This document shows positions 56,921 through 64,000 of a DNA stretch of 64,000 nt, piece after piece. The position numbers and the translations under genes were made by a program. The notes beneath the pieces are model-generated. The model did not search any database, was not told the DNA's origin, and saw nothing but the letters and a program-made list of their open reading frames with translations. This stretch comes from an uncultured Roseiarcus sp. (GTDB lineage: Bacteria > Pseudomonadota > Alphaproteobacteria > Rhizobiales > Beijerinckiaceae). How positions within the stretch are numbered: the first letter of the stretch is position 1; each line of letters opens with the position of its first letter. The stretch is taken from positions 1-64,000 of the forward strand of contig CAMFKX010000001.1 of NCBI GenBank assembly GCA_945957375.1, read 5' to 3'.

Positions 56921-58852
56921 ATGCCGAAGCGGGCCGAGCTGATCCGGGAAGGAGACCTCGGCGTCCTGAGGATCGACAATCCTCCGGTCAACGCGCTGTC
57001 CCCTGAGACGGTGGTCGACATCGCCGCCGCGTTCGAGGCCTTCGAGGCAGACCAGAGCCTCGTCGGACTCGTGATCGAATGCGCTGGCCGCACATTCGTC
57101 GCGGGCGGCGATATCGCGTCGTTCGACCAGCCGTCCTTCTCGACCGCGCCATTCAACACCCTGCTGGCGCGAATCGAGGCGGCCGGGCGGCCGGTCGCGG
57201 CGGCGCTGTTCGGCACTGTGCTGGGCGGAGGGGTGGAGCTGGCTCTCGCCTGCCACATCCGGATCGCGCTCCCGGGCGCCCGGTTCGGTATGCCCGAGAT
57301 AACTCTGGGATTGCTCCCAGGCTCGCTGGGCACGCAACGCCTTCCGCGTCTGATCGGCGTCGAGGCCGCCGCCGTCATGATCTCCGGCGGGAAATCGATC
57401 GCCTCGGACGAGGCGCATGCGCTCGGGCTCGTCGACGCCCTCGCGGACAATCCGGGCGCAGCGGCGCGCGAGGCCGTTCGCCACGCCGCGGAATCCGGCG
57501 CGCCCCTGCGCCGGCTGAGCGCGCTTTCGCCTCCGGACGCGGCGGCGGCCGAGGCGCGTCTCGCTCAGATGAAGGCCGATGCGGCGCGACGCCCGCACCT
57601 GCCGGCCCTGGCGGCGATCGCCGCCAGTCTCGACGCCGCCGTGCACAGGCCGTTCGCCGAGGGCGAGGCGGTCGAAGCCTCGGCGTTTCGAGCCCTACTG
57701 GCGAGTCCCGCGTCTCGAGCCCTGCGTCATGTCTTCTTCGCCGAACGCGCGGCGCGGCGCATCCCGGGCCTGCCTGAGGGCGCGCGCCCCCGCGGCGTTC
57801 TCCAGGTGGGCGTCCTCGGCGCCGGAGAGATGGGTACGGAAATGTCCATCGCCTTCGCCAACGCGAACATCTCGGTGACGATGGTCGACGCGGCGGACGC
57901 CGCCTTGGCGCGCGCGCGCGCCGCGATCGACGAGACCCTTGCGACAGAGGTTTCGCGCGGACGGCTGAGCGAAGCGGAGGCGGCGCTGCGCTCCGGCCTG
58001 GTCAGGGGGACGAAACACGTCTCGGAGCTGGCCGACGCGGACATCGTGTTCGAAGCCGTGTCCGAGGACATGCCGCTCAAGCTCGACGTCGCGTGCAAGC
58101 TCGGCGTCGTTTGCAAGGCCGGCGCCATCATCGCGACCAGCGCCTCGACGCTCGACGTCAATCGGATCGCCGCGGCGACCGGACGGCCGCGGGACTGTCT
58201 CGGCGTAAACGCCTCCAGTCCGACCCACGGCCTTCTGGAAGTGGTGCGCGGCGCGGAGACCGCCGCCGACGCCCTGCAGACCGTCGTGCATCTCGCGTCG
58301 CGCATCGGCAAGACCGCTGTCGTCTCCGGGGTTTGCCACGGCTTCATCGGCGCCCGGATGGCCGAGGTCTACGCGCGGGAGAACGACGCGCTCCAGCTCG
58401 ACGGCGCGACGCCCGAGCAGATCGACGGCGTCGCGGAGAACCCGCAGTGGATCGGCATGAAGATGGGTCCGAGCGGGATGCTGACGGCGGCCCGAACCGC
58501 GCTCGCAATCGAACTCGCAGGGCGGCATGGCGTGGCCCGTCGGGCCTCGATCCCCGACCGCGAGATCTTCGAGCGTCTGCTCTATCCGATGATCAACGAG
58601 GCGGCGGAGATCCTTGCGGAAGGAATCGCCTGGCGTCCGGGCGACATCGATGTCGTCTGGACGGCGGGCTACGGCTTCCCGGCGTGGCGCGGCGGCCCGG
58701 TGTTCATGGCCGACGAGATCGGACTTCGGGAGGTCGTCGCGCGCCTCGACCATTACGCTCGCCTGCGGAACGACTGGCGGGTGTCGCCGCTCATGCGCCG
58801 GCTGGCGGAGCGCGGCGAACGACTGAGCGACTGGCGACGGGACAAGATTTGA
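56921..58852 (+). CDS. Fused enoyl-CoA hydratase / 3-hydroxyacyl-CoA dehydrogenase (FadB/MFE-like), atypical HADH active site
   Basis: GGGVELALACHIRIA, FGMPEITLGLLPGSLGTQRLPRLIG, VLGAGEMGTEMSIAFA. Confidence 0.92.
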   Translation: MPKRAELIREGDLGVLRIDNPPVNALSPETVVDIAAAFEAFEADQSLVGLVIECAGRTFVAGGDIASFDQPSFSTAPFNTLLARIEAAGRPVAAALFGTVLGGGVELALACHIRIALPGARFGMPEITLGLLPGSLGTQRLPRLIGVEAAAVMISGGKSIASDEAHALGLVDALADNPGAAAREAVRHAAESGAPLRRLSALSPPDAAAAEARLAQMKADAARRPHLPALAAIAASLDAAVHRPFAEGEAVEASAFRALLASPASRALRHVFFAERAARRIPGLPEGARPRGVLQVGVLGAGEMGTEMSIAFANANISVTMVDAADAALARARAAIDETLATEVSRGRLSEAEAALRSGLVRGTKHVSELADADIVFEAVSEDMPLKLDVACKLGVVCKAGAIIATSASTLDVNRIAAATGRPRDCLGVNASSPTHGLLEVVRGAETAADALQTVVHLASRIGKTAVVSGVCHGFIGARMAEVYARENDALQLDGATPEQIDGVAENPQWIGMKMGPSGMLTAARTALAIELAGRHGVARRASIPDREIFERLLYPMINEAAEILAEGIAWRPGDIDVVWTAGYGFPAWRGGPVFMADEIGLREVVARLDHYARLRNDWRVSPLMRRLAERGERLSDWRRDKI

Positions 58853-58865
58853 CAAGGAGTTTCGC

Positions 58866-60053
58866 ATGAGAGAAGCGGTCATCGTCAGCACGGCGCGAAC
58901 CGGAATAGCCAAGGCCCACCGGGGAGCGCTGAACGCGATCCGATCGCCGACGCTGACGGCGCACGTCCTCGGTCACGCCATCCAGCGCTCGGGAGTCGAC
59001 CCGGGCGAGATCGAGGACTTCGTCCTGGGAACGGTGCTGGGCGCGGGCACGGCGGGAATGAACCTCGCCCGAACCTCCCTGTTCGCGGCGGGCGCGCCGC
59101 TCTCGATCGCCGGACAGACCGTGGACCGGCAATGCGCTTCGGGCCTCATGGCGGTCGCGACGGCCGCCAAACAGATCATCGCCGACGGCATGGACGTCGT
59201 CGCGGCCGGGGGGCAGGAGAACATCTCCGCAGTGCAGGACCGCTACTTCGCCTGGGTCGGCGAAGACGCCGATCCCAACGTCGCCGCCAGGGTCCCGCAT
59301 GGCTACATGCCGATGCTCCGCACCGCGGAGTTCGTGGCGAGCAAATACGCCATCGGTCGCGACGCGCAGGACGCCTACGCCCTGCAGTCGCAACAGCAGA
59401 CCGCGGTCGCCCAGAAGGCGGGGCGTTTCGACGCCGAGATCGTCCCGATCGAAGCGGTGATGCGCATCAAGGACAAGGCGACCGGCGCGGTGTCCGAAAA
59501 GCCGGTAACGCTCGACCGCGACGAGTGCTCCCGTCCCTCCACGACGCTGGACGATCTCATGAAGCTCAATCCGGTCCTCGAGGGCGGCACGGTTACCGCC
59601 GGCAACGCCAGCCAGCTGTCCGACGGCGCTTCGGCCTGCGTCCTGATGGAGGCCAAGCTCGCAGAAAAGCGCGGCCTCGAGCCGCTCGGCGTCTATCGCG
59701 GCCTTGCGGTGGCGGGTTGCCCGCCCGAAGAAATGGGGATCGGTCCGATCTACGCGATCCCGAAACTCCTCGCCCGCCACGGACTGACAGTCGGAGACGT
59801 CGGGCTCTGGGAGCTCAACGAGGCTTTCGCGGTTCAGGCGCTCTATTGCCGCGACCACCTCGGCATCGATCCCGATCGCTACAATGTCGACGGCGGCGGC
59901 ATTTCCGTCGGCCATCCCTACGGGATGACCGGCGCGCGCCTGGTCGGGCACGCCCTGCTCGAGGGCCGCCGCCGCGGCGTCCGCTACGTGGTGGTCACCA
60001 TGTGCGTCGGCGGCGGAATGGGCGCCGCGGGTCTGTTCGAGGTGAACCCTTGA
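58866..60053 (+). CDS. Thiolase (acetyl-CoA C-acyltransferase)
   Basis: TVDRQCASGLMAV; NVDGGGISVGHPYGMTGARLVGH; MCVGGGMGAAG. Confidence 0.94.
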   Translation: MREAVIVSTARTGIAKAHRGALNAIRSPTLTAHVLGHAIQRSGVDPGEIEDFVLGTVLGAGTAGMNLARTSLFAAGAPLSIAGQTVDRQCASGLMAVATAAKQIIADGMDVVAAGGQENISAVQDRYFAWVGEDADPNVAARVPHGYMPMLRTAEFVASKYAIGRDAQDAYALQSQQQTAVAQKAGRFDAEIVPIEAVMRIKDKATGAVSEKPVTLDRDECSRPSTTLDDLMKLNPVLEGGTVTAGNASQLSDGASACVLMEAKLAEKRGLEPLGVYRGLAVAGCPPEEMGIGPIYAIPKLLARHGLTVGDVGLWELNEAFAVQALYCRDHLGIDPDRYNVDGGGISVGHPYGMTGARLVGHALLEGRRRGVRYVVVTMCVGGGMGAAGLFEVNP

Positions 60054-60116
60054 TCCAAGCGGCGTACAGGCCGGGTCATCGTGTGTTGGTCGACGGCGTC
60101 CCGGCAAGCGCGCCCC

Positions 60117-60532
60117 TGTAGACGCGGTCGCCGACCGCGTCTACAGCCGCGGGTATGGCGTCGGCGCGACTGTAGACGCGGTCGCTGACCGCGTCGGCCG
60201 CGCCGCACCCGAAGGCACGAACCGGCCGCCTTCGCCGCCCCTTTCGCCCGGGACGCGGTCATCGACCGCGTCTACACACGCGGATGGCGTCGACGCGACT
60301 GTAGACGCGGTCGCTGACCGCGTCGCCCGCGCCGCACCTGAGGGCAAGAACCGGCGCTTTCGCCGCCCCTTCGCCCGGGACGCGGTCGCCGACCGCGTCT
60401 ACACACGCCGATGGCGTCGACGCGACTGTAGACGCGGTCGCCGACCGCGTCGGCCGCGCCGCACTCGAAGGCACGAACCGGCCGCCTTCGCCGCCTCCTT
60501 AGCGCGGGACGCGGTCGTCGACCGCGTCTACA
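60117..60532. repeat. Tandem array of ~128-bp GC-rich units, seven copies of a GACGCGGTCGNCGACCGCGTC-type palindrome
   Basis: Palindromes at 60117-60145 (14-bp arms), 60171-60195, 60252-60276, 60300-60324, 60379-60403, 60427-60451, 60508-60532. Confidence 0.95.
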
Positions 60533-60589
60533 CGCGCCCCGGGCGCGGTCCCGTGCTATGAGGCTCCCGCGACACCGGAGTCTTCCTTC

Positions 60590-61003
60590 GTGCAAATCGG
60601 CGCCCTGTTCATCGACGAAAGCGAAATCGTCGAAACTTTCGTCCGCGCCTCCGGGCCGGGCGGGCAGAACGTCAACAAGGTCGCGACCGCGGTCGAGCTG
60701 CGCTTCGACGCGCGCCGCAGCCCGGGCCTGCCCGACGACGTGCGGGCGCGTCTCCTCAAGCTCGCCGGCGCCCGCGCCACGCTCGACGGCGTGATCGTCA
60801 TCTTCGCCCAGCGTTTCTCGAGCCAGCCGCGTAACCGCGAGGACGCGCGCGAACGGCTCGCGGCGCTGATCCTGAAGGCGCAGGAGCGCCAGAAGCCGCG
60901 CCGTCCGACCAAGCCGACCCGGGGCTCGCAGCTCCGCCGCCTCGACGAAAAGAGCCGGCGCGGCGAGATCAAGGCGATGCGCGGAAAGGGCGGGCCGGAC
61001 TAG
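60590..61003 (+). CDS. arfB: ArfB/YaeJ-like peptidyl-tRNA hydrolase (RF-1 GGQ domain)
   Basis: RASGPGGQNVNKVATAVELRFDARRSPGLP; basic C-terminal tail; GTG start. Confidence 0.9.
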   Translation: MQIGALFIDESEIVETFVRASGPGGQNVNKVATAVELRFDARRSPGLPDDVRARLLKLAGARATLDGVIVIFAQRFSSQPRNREDARERLAALILKAQERQKPRRPTKPTRGSQLRRLDEKSRRGEIKAMRGKGGPD

Positions 61004-61351
61004 CGCTTGGGCGAAAAGTGTTGCGGAAAAACAGAAACGAGGATACGCTTCCTGCATGGGGACGCCGGGCGAACATGGAGCGTCCGGAGTCGCCGTCGCG
61101 ATGCGAGGGGATGTCGATGCTAGATCCGGAACGATCCGTGGGACGGCCGAGGGCGGGCTTGCCGCAAGGGCGCCGGCGATGACCGAAAAAAGCCACGGGG
61201 CGTGCGCGTAACCCCTTGAAAAGGCCCGTTTCGGACGAGAGAATCCAAGACTTTCCAAGACCCTTCCGACGCCTCGGACCGCCCTTTCGCGGAGCCCGGG
61301 CGCCGTCCTGCGGAAGGACAAGAGAATCCAAATCCCGAAGAGCGAGCAACC

Positions 61352-62182
61352 ATGACCGTTTCCCCCACCCTCGACGCCGTCGTCGCCGCCCATGCGGCGC
61401 TGCGCGCGAAACATCCGCTCGTGCAGGCGCTGACCAACAGCGTCTCGGTCAATTTCGTCGCCAACGTGCTGCTGTCCGCGGGCGCCGCGCCGGCCATGGT
61501 CGACAACCCGGAGGAGGCGGCGCTGTTCGCCGGGATCGCCGACGCGGTGCTGATCAACCTCGGCACGCCGACCGCCGCGCAGGTCGAATCGATGCGCCTC
61601 GCCGCCGCCGCGGCGCAGAAGGCCGGCAAGCCCTGGGTGCTCGACCCGATCGCGGCCGGCGCGTTGCCGTGGCGCGGCGCGGTCGCGGCGGAGCTCCTGC
61701 AGTTCAAGCCGGCGATCGTGCGCGGCAACGCTTCCGAGATCATCGGTCTCGCCGGGCTCGGCGGCGGCGGTCGCGGCGTCGATTCGTCGGCCGATCCCGC
61801 CGCCGCCGTCCCGGCCGCGGTCGATCTGCTCGCCCATGCCGCCGCGGTCTCGGCGTCCGGGCCGGTCGATCATGCGGTCGGGCGGGTCGCCGGCGCGGTC
61901 GTTCTGGTGAAGATCGGCGGCGGCGACGTGCTGCTGACCCGGGTCACCGCGACCGGCTGCGCGCTCGGCGCGCTCGCTGCAGCCTACGCTTCGGTCGCGC
62001 CGGACCCGCTGACCGGCCTCGTCGCGGCGCACGTCCATTTCGCCGTCGCCGCCGAGATCGCCGCGTCCAAGGCCCGCGGTCCGGGCAGCTTCGCGGTGGC
62101 TTTCGTCGACGCGCTCGACGCCGTCGACGAAGCGGCGTTGCGGGAGCGCGCCAAGATCGAGCCGGCGGTCCCGGTCGGCTGA
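61352..62182 (+). CDS. thiM: Hydroxyethylthiazole kinase
   Basis: PLVQALTNSVSVNFVANVLLSAGAAPAMVDNPEEA; GNASEIIGLAG; VTATGCALGALAAAY. Confidence 0.93.
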   Translation: MTVSPTLDAVVAAHAALRAKHPLVQALTNSVSVNFVANVLLSAGAAPAMVDNPEEAALFAGIADAVLINLGTPTAAQVESMRLAAAAAQKAGKPWVLDPIAAGALPWRGAVAAELLQFKPAIVRGNASEIIGLAGLGGGGRGVDSSADPAAAVPAAVDLLAHAAAVSASGPVDHAVGRVAGAVVLVKIGGGDVLLTRVTATGCALGALAAAYASVAPDPLTGLVAAHVHFAVAAEIAASKARGPGSFAVAFVDALDAVDEAALRERAKIEPAVPVG

Positions 62183-62186
62183 TCCG

Positions 62187-63005
62187 TCAGCCGCGGCAGG
62201 CCGCGAACTCGACCGGGTCGTGCGACGAGATCAGCCGGATCTCGTCGCCGCGCTCGCGGTTCAGCGTCTTCAACCGCAGCTGGTTGGCGAGCCGCGCCGC
62301 CCTGTCGACGTTGACCAGGGATTCGAACACACGGATTCCCCCCGGCGCCCGGCCGCCCGCGGGCGCGACTTCGGCGCGGTGAAAATAGGCGTCGCCGCAA
62401 TGGAGGAGCCAGCCGGCTTCGGTCCGCACCGCCACCCCGCAATGGCCGCGCGAATGGCCGGGAAGGGGGACGAGGAGCACGTCGTCGCGCCCGCCCGGCA
62501 ATGCGCGCACGGACTCGAAGCCGAACCAGCGGTCGCCGCCGACCGTGATCGGGTCCCACTTGGCGACCCGCGACAGCTGGGCGTGGCGATAGCGCTCGCG
62601 CTCGCGAAAGGTCGGCTCCTTGGCGGCGCGCAATTCGACCGCGTGAACGTGCACGGTCGCGGCGGGAAAATCGGCGAGCCCGCCGGCGTGATCCATGTCG
62701 AGGTGGGTCGGCACGATGTGGCGGACGTCGTCGATGCGGAAGCCGAGGTCGGCGATCTGGCGCAGCGCCGTCTCGCCGATCTGCAGCCGCGGCCGGGTCA
62801 GCGCGGTGAACAGGAACCCGAGGCGGCTCGGATCGGCGACGTCGTCGACGCCGATGCCGCTGTCGACCAGGACGAGCCCGTCGTCGCTTTCGATCAGCAG
62901 GCAGTGGCAGCACATCGGCGCCGTCGCCCATGGGCCGCCCTTGCCGCCGAACCATGCCCCGCCGCGCGGGCACATGGTGCCGCAATTGAGATGATGGATG
63001 CGCAT
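62187..63005 (-). CDS. MBL-fold metallo-hydrolase (lactonase-like)
   Basis: IVPTHLDMDHAGGLADF; PLPGHSRGHCGV; LLHCGDAYFHRAEV. Confidence 0.9.
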   Translation of the reverse strand: MRIHHLNCGTMCPRGGAWFGGKGGPWATAPMCCHCLLIESDDGLVLVDSGIGVDDVADPSRLGFLFTALTRPRLQIGETALRQIADLGFRIDDVRHIVPTHLDMDHAGGLADFPAATVHVHAVELRAAKEPTFRERERYRHAQLSRVAKWDPITVGGDRWFGFESVRALPGGRDDVLLVPLPGHSRGHCGVAVRTEAGWLLHCGDAYFHRAEVAPAGGRAPGGIRVFESLVNVDRAARLANQLRLKTLNRERGDEIRLISSHDPVEFAACRG

Positions 63006-63177
63006 AGCCGCGGTCTTAGCCCAGCGCCGCCGCCGGGCCTAGCGCCGCGCGGGCTTTCGCCGGAGCGGCGCTGTCTTGAGACCGGCTCCTGGACTCGCTC
63101 CTTCATCCCGGAGCAGCCGGCTTGCGGCGCCGGCGCTCGACGCGACGTCCATGGATGGAACAGGCCAAACCCGTTGG

Positions 63178-64000
63178 TCAGCTCCGGAAATAGTAGGGGT
63201 TGTCGAGGTCGGCGATCAGACCCGGCCCGGTCGGCGCCCAGCCGAGCCGCTCGCGGGTCAGCGCGCTCGACGCGGGCATGTCCATGCCGGCGAACATCGC
63301 GATCCAGCCGAAATGGTCGGCGGCCTTCTCGGGCGCGACGCTCACGACCGGCAGCCCGAGCCGTCGGCCGATCACCGCGGCGATATCCCGCATCGGCACG
63401 CCGTCTTCGGCGACCGCGTGGTATTGCGCGCCCGTCGTCCCGTTCTCGATCGCCAGCCGGTAGAGGCGCGCGGCGTCGCGTCGATGAACCGCGGGCCAGC
63501 GGTTGAGGCCGTCGCCGACGTAGGCTGCGGCCCCCTTCGCGCGGGCGATCGCGACCAGCTGCGGGACGAAACCGTGATCGCCGTCGCCATGAACCGTCGG
63601 CGCGAGCCGGACCGCCATGGCGCGCACGCCGCTCGGCGCAAGGGCCAGAGCCGCCTGTTCCGACACGCGGGGAAAGGAGCCTCCGGTCTCGCGCACGATC
63701 TCCTCGGTCGCGACCGCGCCTGGCCGCAGCAGCGCGACGCCCGAAGTGGCGATCAGCGGCCGGCCCGAGCCCTTGAGCGTCGCGCCCATGACCTCGATGG
63801 CGCGCCGATCGACGGCACTGTTCTCCGCCATTCTGGAAAAGTCGTGAATGAAGGCGCAATGGATGACGCCGTCGGCGCCGGCGGCGCCGCTTTCCAACGA
63901 CTCGAGATCCTCGAGCGCGCCGCGATGGACCTCTGCGCCCAGAGCCGAGAGTGTCTCTGCGTTGGCCTCCGAGCGGGCGAGGCCGACGACGGAGTGTCCG
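63178..64000 (-). CDS. NAD-dependent epimerase/dehydratase-type SDR (5' end beyond window)
   Basis: Frame stays open to window end (GHSVVGLARSEANAETLSALGAEVHRGALEDLESLESG...VIHCAFIHDFS). Confidence 0.82.
   Translation of the reverse strand, partial: GHSVVGLARSEANAETLSALGAEVHRGALEDLESLESGAAGADGVIHCAFIHDFSRMAENSAVDRRAIEVMGATLKGSGRPLIATSGVALLRPGAVATEEIVRETGGSFPRVSEQAALALAPSGVRAMAVRLAPTVHGDGDHGFVPQLVAIARAKGAAAYVGDGLNRWPAVHRRDAARLYRLAIENGTTGAQYHAVAEDGVPMRDIAAVIGRRLGLPVVSVAPEKAADHFGWIAMFAGMDMPASSALTRERLGWAPTGPGLIADLDNPYYFRS

Noticed and set aside
60141-60474. ORFs 60141-60347, 60259-60474 and the minus-strand part of 60272-62038 with repeated ATRSATASTVASTP peptides
   Set aside because: Translations of the DNA palindrome array; no RBS, composition driven by the repeat.
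60117-60532. CRISPR array
   Set aside because: Palindromic repeats are in ~128-bp composite units, the intervening sequences are also repeated, and no cas genes are present.
61004-61351. Possible TPP riboswitch upstream of thiM
   Set aside because: No CTGAGA-type core or matching downstream motif seen; only a short GAGAATCCAA repeat.
1-64000. Integrase, transposase, phage or tRNA attachment evidence for a mobile island
   Set aside because: No such protein motifs or tRNA-like sequence recognised in the window; only flanking repeats support island status.

Overview
The window is GC-rich, probably alphaproteobacterial chromosome (judged from composition and protein style only). Roughly 118-60053 is one large catabolic island. 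It holds two RbsABC-type ABC importers, four acetoacetate-decarboxylase-family proteins, two SurE paralogs, many SDRs, acyl-CoA ligases, acyl-CoA dehydrogenases, enoyl-CoA hydratases, thiolases, a CoA-transferase, and one TetR and one GntR regulator. The most unusual part is a tightly packed operon (~34660-48357). It joins a truncated pyruvate-phosphate-dikinase-like protein (ATP-grasp plus His swivel, no PEP/pyruvate barrel), a stand-alone PEP-utilizer swivel protein, a ~520-aa protein I cannot place in any family, a small HTH-like protein, and a complete biotin-dependent carboxylase whose PycB-like carboxyltransferase has altered active-site motifs. The swivel + 520-aa pair occurs a second time at 11387-13662. 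I hypothesise an ATP-dependent substrate phosphorylation/carboxylation system, by analogy with phenylphosphate synthase/carboxylase but with different parts. Intergenic regions carry two recurrent operator-like motifs: a 24-bp element built of two 11-mers at 13-bp spacing (8 loci), and a 16-bp palindrome TAAARCAWWTGWCTTA (4 loci). The island is bordered on both sides by the same ~128-bp GC-rich palindromic repeat family. Beyond ~60.5 kb the genes look like ordinary backbone (ArfB-like, ThiM, MBL-fold, epimerase). All assignments come from reading the translations; no searches were run.
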